DNA from: Fratercula arctica
Taxonomy: Eukaryota > Chordata > Aves > Charadriiformes > Alcidae
Assembly: GCA_947846985.1 (NCBI GenBank)
Contig: CANTUZ010000006.1
Coordinates: 45,429,707-45,493,706, forward strand
Direction: 5' to 3'
DNA length: 64,000 nt
Under the pieces are notes generated by a model. The model saw nothing but the letters and a program-made list of their open reading frames with translations. It was not told the DNA's origin and did no database searches. Position 1 is the stretch's first letter; every line of letters starts with the position of its first letter. Positions 51,807 to 61,537 of the stretch are shown here, in pieces. A program made the position numbers and the translations under genes.

Positions 51807-51872
51807 TAGGCTGCTAGTGCTAGAGCGCTGAGCTTTCGAAGAGTCTTTTAGCTCATCTACCCCAGCAGCCTA
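51807..51872 (+). other. Potential 66-nt RNA hairpin
   Basis: Three stacked stems fit in order: TAGGCTGCT (51807-51815) with AGCAGCCTA (51864-51872); TAG (51821-51823) with CTA (51857-51859); TGAGCT (51829-51834) with AGCTCA (51850-51855). All 18 pairs are Watson-Crick. The internal loops are AGTGC/CCCC and AGCGC/T, and the apical loop is 15 nt. The loops are larger than in a typical microRNA precursor and there is no evidence of transcription. Listed as a structure, not as an RNA gene. Confidence 0.4.
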
Positions 51873-51997
51873 TCTCACCTTGTATTGACCTTTTACTTTC
51901 AATTTGTTTCTTACCTTAACAATAATAAAAAAAAATAATAAACCCTCCAAACTTATTATCTTGTAATTTCCTATACTACAGCCTTTAAGGCATAATT

Positions 51998-52020
51998 TAA
52001 TTTAAAAGTTTCCCATTCTC
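51998..52020 (+). repeat. 23-bp direct repeat, copy 1
   Basis: This 23-base string (begins TAATTTAAAAG, ends CCCATTCTC) recurs exactly at 53983-54005, about 2 kb away. Both copies are followed by a GTTTTG after a few bases. The second copy abuts the CR1 fragment at 54013. Confidence 0.8.
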
Positions 52021-52427
52021 GATGTTTTGTAATTAATAGTTTAGATGTAGCAAGATGCCTTGTCTCATTTGTTCTTGCAATTGTGTCAAAATACTGTACA
52101 GTGTCTTCAATTTTATTAAGCATGTTTCTTTTGCAGTTTAATCACTGTTTTGTACACTTCCCCTTTGGTGAAATTAGATATGGCACTGTGTTTTTGTTTG
52201 TGTCTTTTTGTCAATGATAACCAAGGTTCTTTTTTATTTTATTTAGTTTTACATGTTCCTTGGGAGTGCTTGCCATTTCTAATACCCTCAGATATATTCA
52301 GAAGTGGAAAACAGAGAGGTCCTCCAATATTGTTCCTTCCAGCTGGCATCAAAACCAGATTTCTCTAAGCCATGACAAAAGACTCTATGGTTTGGATCAA
52401 CTTTGGATTAAGAAAGGCCAAAAAAAT

Positions 52428-52811
52428 ATGGCTTGCTTGCAATTATTAGTATTTGCCCTCCTGCTAGACATACAGCAATTGGCACAAAGTAATTGGTCAT
52501 ATTTTTCAGATCCAGAAAAGTCCAAACTGCCTGGTAAAGTCAGGGATAAATACCAAACCACTTCAGAAGAGGGTAAGAGGCAGAGAAATAAGCAAAGGAT
52601 TAGTCTGAGAAGAAATACAGAACAAGAAAACCACTTCAGAGGACAGAGGAAGACCCTCTCCATCAGCCTGAAAGCTCCTGCTTTATTGTGGATGGCTGTT
52701 CTGGGGCAGGGAATAGAGGCAGCAGCTGGGAAGCATCTGGGCGAATTAACCTCTTGGCATCAGCCGCTGGCTCTGAACACAGCAAAGTGGCCAGTCAAGG
52801 AAACTGTCTGA
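52428..52811 (+). CDS. Weak candidate: possible secreted-protein first exon or chance ORF
   Basis: This is the longest open frame in the window (open from 52260, 183 codons; 127 codons from the methionine at 52428). I chose 52428 because it has A at -3 and G at +4, a good Kozak context, and because the next residues MACLQLLVFALLLDIQ look like a signal peptide with a leucine-rich core. A possible N-glycosylation site NWS follows, then a basic stretch KRQRNKQR. At 52573 the sequence GG|GTAAGA resembles a strong splice donor, which would give a coding exon of 145 nt (48 codons plus one base). I recognise no family. No homolog, promoter or partner exon is visible, so a chance open frame is the more likely explanation. 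Confidence 0.15.
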   Translation: MACLQLLVFALLLDIQQLAQSNWSYFSDPEKSKLPGKVRDKYQTTSEEGKRQRNKQRISLRRNTEQENHFRGQRKTLSISLKAPALLWMAVLGQGIEAAAGKHLGELTSWHQPLALNTAKWPVKETV

Positions 52812-53532
52812 GATACCACCTTGGCTGTTGTTGGCACTGGAGGGAGCGGAGGAGATTCACGGCAGGACTGCAAGACTTGGCAGGCCTCTGAATTCCCCAA
52901 TTAACCACTGACCTACTTTTTGTAAATTTGGTAAATTGATACATTTATTACCCAAACACTCTCTATCTCGGTCCATTAAACACTATTTGTGCCGAGTTTT
53001 GCTCGGGTCTTCCCTTATCCGCAGCACTGTGGTCACTCACCTGCCGCCTCTGCTGACCGCTGGAGAGGGTGGTGGTGACTCCCTGCAGGGCTTGCCTAAA
53101 GTTGCGATGTCTTCTTTTCTATTTGAACTGGCTCCTGGCTGTGTCTGTGAGCATGTAACGCATCTTCTGGGCTCTGCAGTGAAAAACTATTTGAAACCAT
53201 CAAAAAATATGCCCTTAAAATAATTTTTCTATAATATTAATGTGTTATTGGGGACCCCTGTCCTTCAGCAACCTTGAAACTGCACCTAAATTCATTGTAG
53301 ACATAGAAGAGGGTTCTTCTTTACCTCTGAATTACCCAGAATGCTTTGGGCAGGAAAAAAAATAAGTAAGAATAACATTGTGAAAAGTTGCCGTTCTTTG
53401 GCTTAGTTTAGAGAGGCCGATTCCATTGGGGTCTGTGGACGGTTATTTTTATGCATTCATTGCTCATTGACCAGGATAATCAAATAGAATATTCCATTTG
53501 CTTCCTGCTGTTTAAGTGCCTAATTCAAAGCT

Positions 53533-53579
53533 AATTGAAGTCAATGGGCAGATATTCATAGACTTTAATGGACCAGCCA
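53533..53579 (+). repeat. Ancient self-complementary amniote repeat, short copy
   Basis: AATTGAAGTCAATGGGCAGA followed by TATTCATAGACTTTAATGGA and CCAGCC matches the paired CATTGAAGTCAATGGG / TTGACTTCAATGGGGCCAG layout of the repeat also seen at 24255-24319. It is in a patch about 400 bases upstream of the CR1 copy. Confidence 0.5.
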
Positions 53580-53642
53580 TAATCTTATGTCTACCCTTGT
53601 TGTGTAAGTTATTTTATTTATCCTAATTATTTTCATCTTCAC

Positions 53643-53656
53643 ATGCATGCATGCAT
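53643..53656. repeat. (ATGC)n palindromic microsatellite
   Basis: ATGCATGCATGCAT is a perfect 14-base palindrome made of ATGC units. Alternating purine-pyrimidine order could favour Z-DNA. Confidence 0.8.
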
Positions 53657-53982
53657 ATTTGTTTATTTTAAATGCATAATCATCATCTGTAAGTAGAAGT
53701 ATTTTAAAGTAGTTATTAAAAGTTATTTGAAGTCAGATATTTATATAGACCTGTGACTATGATAATAGCATATGTATAGGTTTTAACATAGTATTACTTT
53801 GATGTCCAACAGAACAGTTATCACTAAAAAAACATATTTAAATGACAAGGTTTTTTTCTTACTTCAGCTACAGGGGCAGAACTTAAGCTGTTAATGTGAT
53901 TATGTTAACAAGGTATGCATATTTATTCCCTAATGGCATAACTTTTCAGCCACTGTGAATAGAATATACCCTGAATTTAATC

Positions 53983-54005
53983 TAATTTAAAAGTTTCCCA
54001 TTCTC
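53983..54005 (+). repeat. 23-bp direct repeat, copy 2
   Basis: Identical to 51998-52020. It ends eight bases before the recognisable start of the CR1 copy, so it marks the 5' junction of that insertion. Confidence 0.8.
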
Positions 54006-54012
54006 AAGGTTT

Positions 54013-54236
54013 TGGATGGGTATTAGGAAAAATTTCTTCACAGAAAGGGTTATCAAGCATGGGAACAGGCTGCCCAGGGAAGTGGTGGAATCACCATCCC
54101 TGGAGGGACGTAAAAGCCGGGCAGACGCGGTGCTGAGGGACATGGTTTCGTGGTGGGTTTGGCAGTGTTGGGCTGATGGTTGAACTCGATGATCTTAAAG
54201 GTCCCTTCCAACCTAGACGGTTCTATGATTCTATGA
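54013..54236 (+). mobile_element. CR1 LINE 3' fragment, plus strand
   Basis: A CR1 fragment of about 224 bases on plus, heavily 5'-truncated. It starts in the ORF2 C-terminus (TATTAGGAAAAATTTCTTCA region), has LPREVVESPSLEGRKSRADA in the plus frame, and ends with the TGATCTTAAAGGTCCCTTCC segment and two TTCTATGA octamers (54221-54228, 54229-54236). The sequence between the coding end and the octamers differs from that of the other two copies, so this is another subfamily. No target-site duplication was seen, as usual for CR1. Confidence 0.93.
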
Positions 54237-54260
54237 AAATATCTCTAGTGTTCCCCAGGG

Positions 54261-54322
54261 GGGAAAAAACAAGCAAACAAACAAAAAAACCCCCAACAAC
54301 AAAAAAACCAAAAACAACAAAT
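54261..54322 (+). repeat. A/C-rich low-complexity tract
   Basis: AAAC, CAAA and CCCCCAACAAC strings with very little G or T, starting 25 bases after the CR1 3' end. Confidence 0.8.
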
Positions 54323-57300
54323 AAAGCGCTACATGTCAAAAACTGTACAGTTTTTTTTTCTATATATTAAATTGTTTTCATTTAAAAACTATTCTTCTTC
54401 CCCTTGTATCTGCGGGTGTTAACTTATTTCCATCTCTTGGTTCTAAGTCAAATAGCCTGCTAATTTTTCAGCTTTTAATGAATCTTATCAAACTGAGATA
54501 GGGACTGAAATCAATTTATTCTGTTAGGGTTGATGTCTCTGAAATAGAAAGAATTCTGGAAGCATGATGTGAAACAGGATAACCAATGATCTAATAATTC
54601 ATACGGAACTAGTAATTCATATTCCCTTCTGTTTTTCTCTGCTACCAATGCTTTTGAGATTTCTGAAGTCCTTATGGTGCTGCAAATTCTAATGTCACTT
54701 CTTGTGAAGGTCTGAATCCTGTGTGAAAAATTACAGTCTTCTGCCTTTCTCAGAGGTTTCTTTTCTCATGCTTACATTTTGAGGAACATCTGTACATGCT
54801 ATAAAAAGTTACTGCTACCGAATTTGTTGCATTTTCTTTGCCAAGGAGGTGATATTGCATGCCTGACACAAACGCTAAATCTGTAGTAGACGAGGCTCAG
54901 TGACACTGCTTTCTCCTGTAATGAAGCACAACACTGAAAAATAAATTGAGGATTTTCTTAAGGTGACAGCTTTGTATAGTAGCACGTATCCTAATGGAAA
55001 GCCCATGTCCGCAGATGTAAGCAGCAACGTAACATTTCCTTGTGACGAGTTGCAAGAGCTGGGACAAAACACAATGCTGGTTAATTCTATTTTGTCATTG
55101 ACTTCTGTCAGGGTAAAGACAGGTCAGTTCCAAGTGTTTGGAAAAATCTTTTCTTGTCATATAATTAGTTCAGTACCCAAGCATATAATTACAATTCCAT
55201 ATACACAATATTTGGATACTTAACAGTGCATTAAGCAAGTTACATTTGATGTTGTGATATAATTTAATCTCGCTATGTGTCAATATTTAGCTCCTAATTA
55301 ATAAGCATATTTACTTCTCTTCCATACATTGGTGTGCCAATTATGAGCTTAAACACGCTTCCCCAGTTCAATACTCGCAGTGGAAATTAAATACACTGAA
55401 CTGAACTTGTCTACGATGTAACTCCATCAAAGGCAATGAATTTACTTCAGGAGTAATTTTGATCCGTTGTATAATGCTAATACAATCTGAAGGTATTTTA
55501 TGGATTATATTTTTCTTCTGTGATTGTTATTCCTTCAAAGGCTGTTGTACATATACAAGGAAGAGGGTGCATTAGAGGTACTTTAATTGTAACCTCTAGT
55601 TTGCCATACATGGATTATTTCCAGTTCATTTACCTTTCAGGTTTATTTTGGCAATAAATTCACAATTAAAGCAAACCCATGAAGTAGTATAAAGACTGAA
55701 ACTGTGCCTGACACGCTATTTTTTGTTACAGAATTGATTAATGAAGATGTTTAGCCAATCATATTTCATCAATCATTTGAGGAGGAATTTTGATAGACGT
55801 ACATTCAATTAAACTGTCTTCCGTCTCATTTCACCTTTCTCCATTCAGCCCTTATTCTGTGCAGAATTACTGTGTTATCTAGAGTCTGTAAAGAATTTAT
55901 AAATATTCTGTCCTCTCTTTTTTTCTTGAATTGGGATAATAGAGCTTTACTCTTACAGAATTTTTCTTTTGGCTTTGTAGTTTTAATGAAATTTCTCTGT
56001 ATTTTCTTCCTATCTGTAGATAAATATATATGTGCAATATTTATATAGAAGTACATATATGTATGTATGTATTTTTAAAGCAGTAGATTTAGCAAAAAAA
56101 ATCTTACAGGATTTTTATACGGAATAATGTATTATTATACGTTATAATACATGCTTATATATTATTCTTATATTACAATATTATATTATTGCATTGTATT
56201 CTCTAGGAGTTTGAAGCTTCATCAGGCAAATAAGTTGTACTGGTCGTGGTTCATGTCACATTATCGCATTGCTACGCTGCTATTGGACTATGATAAGCCA
56301 TAATATAAATTGTTATAATGAGGTAAGAGCCAAGAAAAGAGGTGATAGATCCACCAGAGGACATTAAACACAGCGTTCTCCCCGCGGACTCCCCAGCACT
56401 GCTGGCTGCTGCTGCCCACAACACATTTATCATAAAAAGACTTTCATAATCCAGTGTACGCGCACGGGGCTTTGTGCATGGCTGGGTCTTAACCCACCTG
56501 CTTTCCTCGGGACATATTTCTTACGGAAGAACTTGCATTTCATTGCAGTACAAGTAGAGCTTTAATGGCTATTCTGCGCCCTCGCTTCTCTTCTTCCTCC
56601 GCACACTTTATCAAATACTCTGTGAGTCAGGGAGCACAAAGGGGAAAAAAATCACACCCACCCACGCAGCGGAGTTATGGAGCAGAGCACGACAGAGATC
56701 ACGACTGTTCTGCAACGGAGCCCGCGCTTCAGGAGCTGCGAATCTTTTGTTCCCCAGTGTTGCTGCTTCTGAAACGTTTCAGCCATTTTACTGAGTTTTT
56801 CACACACGAGGAAAGCAATAACAGAGTAGAACCAGAGAAAGGAATTCACAGAGAAGAAGGAAAATAAATACATGTGATCTTCAGCAAGTGAAAAGAAATG
56901 ATGTAAACAGCAGCAGTATGCCTTTTAAAAGGCAATGCTTATTTCACAGAATCTGATAAACTATTATCAAGATAGAATTCAGCTAGACATAGGTTGAAGA
57001 GACTTCAAGTGAATCCCAAGTGAAAGATAAGACCAAAATATTTTTGGCATAGAGTTGTAAAATGTTCGTACAGTAAATAAAACATAGTGTAATGACTCTA
57101 ATAACTATTTCTGTTAGGACTGAAGAAAGCTTGACCATAGAAGGAGATACAAAGGAAGATGTATGATTAAAACAAACACATTAGTACGAATTACATATTG
57201 TCACAGCAAAACTTTACTTCTGCTTTTCCAAAATAGTAACGGAAATGTTAACGTGAGGATCAAGTCAATTCTCATTAAACTCAGAGCCAGCGCTGGCTTC

Positions 57301-58002
57301 GATAAGATAAAAATGGGTGTGGAAGTGCAGCCCACCTTAGTTTATAGAGATTTCACTTATTCCTCTTAATTTATGTCATGTTTAAGATGTTTTGCATAAG
57401 AAGAAGGAAGATACCACCACCTTTTGTTGCCAGAGGTGAAGTCTGTCGGGCTCGGTGTACTGCTCCTCGTGTATCTGCGCTTCCTGGCAGATTTCCTTAT
57501 TTGCCCTGATGGCTCCTCAGCGCTCTGTGAACATTCCCTCATTTCTAATAGAAAACAACCTTCTTCATTTTGCATAACAGATGTCTGGTTCTGCTCTAGT
57601 TAAGAGGGAAATATTTTCTTCCGAAAAAAAACCCCACCTTCCTTATTCACAAAGTCCCATATTTGTTTAATAAACTTTTCTCCGTGCTCTCTTCCAGCTG
57701 ATCCCTTTGGAGACATGCAGAAAACGAAGCATTCCATAAAAGCCCATCACCACGAATTAACACACCTCAAATGCTAAATATCAAGAATCAGGCATGCAGT
57801 TAATTGCTGACAGTTAAACCACAAAGGAAAGGAACTCGCCAAAGTTCAGTCTAATCATGAATACATTTGAGGAAATTATAATCTACTCATGATGATTCCA
57901 TGTTGAGGAGCCGACTCTGAAACTCACTGAGTGAATTATTCATTGTGGATAGTTTGCAAGTGCTACAGCAGTCATACATTTTTTCCTGGCATGTCACTGA
58001 AA
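54323..58002. other. A/T-rich non-coding sequence
   Basis: No recognised gene. A TATG repeat lies at about 56054-56073, and the section 56117-56203 is almost pure A/T with imperfect palindromes such as GTATTATTATACGTTATAAT. A CTCF-like string CCACCAGAGGAC is at 56351-56362, in a locally CpG-richer patch (56370-56720) with a plus frame of 100 codons that has no domain features. A pyrimidine tract and CAG at 57695-57697 resembles a splice acceptor without a recognisable exon. Confidence 0.55.
56117..56203 (+). repeat. A/T-rich low-complexity tract
   Basis: Mostly ATT and TAT units, only a handful of G and C. Likely unstable and able to form weak hairpins. Confidence 0.75.
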
Positions 58003-58041
58003 GAAATGCAATTGCATTTCCTCGCAAATGTAAATGCAAAT
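58003..58041. promoter_or_regulatory. 18-bp perfect palindrome followed by an octamer
   Basis: GAAATGCAATTGCATTTC (58003-58020) reads the same on both strands. A perfect octamer ATGCAAAT is at 58034-58041, followed by another GCAAA. ATGCAAT is close to POU and C/EBP sites. The flanks (57890-58110) have TGAGTGAATTATTCATTG, TCATTAAAGTGCAATTGATC and similar homeodomain-like strings. No open frame covers it. This is my best candidate for a conserved enhancer in the 3' part of the window. Confidence 0.42.
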
Positions 58042-59102
58042 GCAAAAATGAGATCAGAATTAGCTGTTGTTGTCATTAAAGTGCAATTGATCACAGTTAC
58101 TTAAAAATAAAATGCTTTTCTACAGGCTAACATTCGAAAATGTACAGTAAAACTTCAGCCCGTGGCTAAATGTTCATCTTCAATGAAAAACATCGCCCGA
58201 ATGGTCAGAAATGCAGCTCAAAACTGCAGCTCTTCGCTGAGCTGTTAACCACAGAGAAATAGGATCAATGGGCTCTCATTTCTCAGGCTTTCCCAGAAGG
58301 TTTCCCTGTGACCAAAAGGATGCAATACGTTACCTTTTTTTCCTCTCAAACTTTGAACAGTTAACTTGATATTGAACTCCTATAAAGTTATCTATCAATA
58401 TTAAGCCAAACCGGAGTTAATATCTTTTTGGGAAACCCAACTACACCTCTAAAGAAACAAGGTAATTTTCCAAAAAAAAAATAGACTCTATCCTTGTGTT
58501 TGTACGTTCAGAAAAATAAATCCTTCTGAACCAAAACTTCTTGAGGATTGGAGTAGTTACAAAATATGTGGACAACCACAAGGGTATTTTGAGTAAAACT
58601 CACTTTCCGGTACTATTTTCTGCCAGGTAAGGATTTCCACCAGGTGCAGTGCTGCTGTTTTAGGTAGGACATATAGGAGAGTTTCTATCCATGTACCTCA
58701 GATTTATCTTATATGACAAAAATATATGGCACAGTGAAGTAAATACCCTGGATTTATTAATGATACATATCATGCCACTCAGTTATAAATACAATTTAAA
58801 TGTCTTCTGGTTTTTAATCTCCAAAACACTGAGGAGCACCAGAGAGCTCACAAAGTATGCAAAGGAGCAGCACTTTCTGTAGTAGGTCCCACTCTCCTGT
58901 TAGGAAACACGGCTGGGATTAATGCGGCGTAGAAGCAGCTTTCTGAAAAACAGTGCAATCCCCAGCCATTTCCACTAAGGCTGAAATGGTTGCCTGCCTT
59001 ATTCCCAGAGGAAAATTAGGCTAATGTCACTTGTATGATGGAAGCCATTTTCCTCTCTGATTATTCACAGGCATGACTTGGGATCAAAAGCTAGTGCAAT
59101 TT

Positions 59103-59158
59103 AAAAAAAACAAAACAAAACAAAACAAAACAGAACAAAACAAAACAAAACTCAAAAA
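59103..59158 (+). repeat. (AAAAC)n microsatellite
   Basis: About eight AAAAC units with one AGAAC variant, flanked by A runs. Its reverse strand makes a spurious frame rich in Phe, Cys, Leu and Val (59084-59344). Confidence 0.9.
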
Positions 59159-60217
59159 AAACCTAAACACCACACTCACCCCCACTGGTCGAACCCAAAA
59201 GCCTCCAAATACATACATGTGAAACATCTTTTCAGTATCTCCTCCTATTTGTTTATTTGTAACTTCTGAACAAAAACCGAGCTCTGATCTTATGCACGGT
59301 TTTCCCAAATTGTTTTCATTTCCACTGTCTACTTCATCAAGCACGCATGGCAGTGTTAGCCCATTTTCTCTTGGTTATTTCTTCAGAAACAATAACATTA
59401 AATACAAACATATAAAATATTCTTCATAAGTAATGTGCCTAGAACTTCTGTTTCTATACCTGCATATGACTGTATGGTAAAGTGAACTTGGGGAAAGGGA
59501 ATCTAGCCTTGTGCTTAGTTATAAATAAATCAAAGTTTCGTGAAAAATGCAGGATGCTTTCTTAAGTATGTGTGATGAGAATATTTACAGGCCTTTGAGC
59601 TCAGGGTCTGGCACATTCCTAGCTGGAAGTATGGCATTTTTCTGGCACACTCCTCCTGGCCCAACGCTAACTACTTTTTAAATAGGTTTCTTAGCACAGC
59701 CACTAAGGGCCTTTTCTGTCCCACTTACTCACAGTAAGTATTTCTTTGCTCATGTGGAATAGTCCTGCTGGCTGTAATGGGTTCACTTGCCAGAACAGTA
59801 GTGAGAGTGAACAAGGGAGCAGGATTAGACCATTAGTGTTTCCCATCAGCCTCACACAAAAGTATATGCTTAACACTGAGAATGGAAAGTAATCTCGATC
59901 TTCCTACTCTAGAATTTTTTAAGGTACTTAGAACTGCCTTCCCAGGGAATTTGGCTTTCCAGAATGAATAAAAGTGGTTCTATAAGCCAATTGTCCGTGT
60001 TAAGTATCAGGAGATTAAAGGAAATAGATACTTCCATAGGTACAGCGGGGATCATGTCTCACCCTTCTTTGGCTTCAACATGGTCTATGTTGGATAAAAG
60101 GACTCCCATGACTTCCCAGAATATGGGATGGAGCACTGCAACCATGATTCTCGGCAGGGGAACTGTTCTTATAGATGGTCCCATTTCCTAATATGTTTAC
60201 TATTATATGCTATGGTT

Positions 60218-60360
60218 TTTTATATATATAAAATATTTTATAATTTTACATTATAGTAAATAGAATAGAATATTGGATAAAATGTAAGCTAAATATTTTA
60301 TAACAAGCATATATGTTATAATGTAATAAATGATATCTATATTTACATATATATATAAAG
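60218..60360 (+). repeat. A/T-rich low-complexity tract
   Basis: TATATATA, AAATATTTTATAA and similar strings with few G and no C for long stretches. AAATATTTTATAA occurs twice, near 60230 and 60292. Confidence 0.75.
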
Positions 60361-61453
60361 TATATAAAATTCTGGTTATACGTGAAATAACAGCCTGACA
60401 CACAAACATTCTTCAGTATCTCTGGCAGCCTTTTATGTAAAAGACTCTGTATTTAGACAGTCTACATTAAATACACAAAGTATTTTAAGACAGCAGAAGA
60501 AAGCAAATCAGAGACTCTGTTAAAACTACGGCAGAAGTGCTTATGGGCCTATAGTGAAGGGAGAATTTTAATTTCAAGGAGAAATGTACATTCCTGCTCT
60601 GAAAATTTTCCCCAGAATGTTCAAATTGGTAGTTCCATGATAATTTTTTTCACAACCCTGCTTTGTTGAAGATGATCGGTAAATGAAGCAGAAAACTAAG
60701 AAAAGAGAAAGACTATTTTTCGGTCATTAAGCCATTAGGTAGAGACCGAGACAAACTACAAAAGGTAGACCTCTGACGAGATGTATCACTCTGGAAATAC
60801 TCAAGAGGCTGAAAAACATTAATTCTGTACTTAATTTTTACCTGTTTAGTATTGAACTTTCTCCGCTTCTTTTTTTCCCAGAATGTCCGATTCATTCACC
60901 GCATTTTCAGTTTGAATGGAGTTAAATGTCATGACTGTTTTTGGTTTTTTAATTAATTTTCCATTCTGCTTAACAAAGCAATCTAGATACTTAGAAATTT
61001 GAATTAATGAAGTTTTGTCTCAATGGGTTGCCTACCAGGCACTCCACTGCCTATCATCCCTCATTCACCTGCTTGACTAAGCTAATTACTTCTTTTGTTT
61101 TACATATATGCTGCTTAATGCTTTTTGTCATTTGTCATTTTTACAAATATAAATCTGATTATTGCCTTCACCATTTTCCAGAATCTTTCCCAAATAGATT
61201 TAATTTAAAATAACTAACTGAGCTACACTTCAGTAGCTTTATCCATTTATGCTGATATTGACCGACTATATTTTCAACGTAGACAAGTTTTGTCTTTGAA
61301 GAAAGTAGAGGATTCTTGCTATTAAAAAGTGCAATTTCTATGGTGGCTGGAAGATACAAAAAAAGCATAAATGAGCTGAACTTATCTATTGTGTTTCATT
61401 GCTCTTTTTGGTTACTATTATCCTTGCAGGATAAACGATGGAACAGTGATAAA

Positions 61454-61537
61454 ATGAGTCATAATGCTGTTTAGTGGATACGATCCACATGTTATTAAAT
61501 AGCGACATTAAACTCTTAGGCTCATGTCATGACTCAT
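61454..61537. promoter_or_regulatory. Paired AP-1/NFE2-type sites
   Basis: ATGAGTCAT (61454-61462) and ATGACTCAT (61529-61537) are both perfect 9-base AP-1 sites, which are reverse complements of each other. Between them GTGGAT and ATCCAC form an inverted pair around ACG. Two perfect sites within 84 bases are unlikely by chance in 64 kb, though a functional link is inferred. Confidence 0.38.

Noticed and set aside
59084..59344. Minus-strand frame of 86 codons with a Phe/Cys/Leu-rich tail
   Set aside because: The tail is translated from the (AAAAC)n microsatellite.
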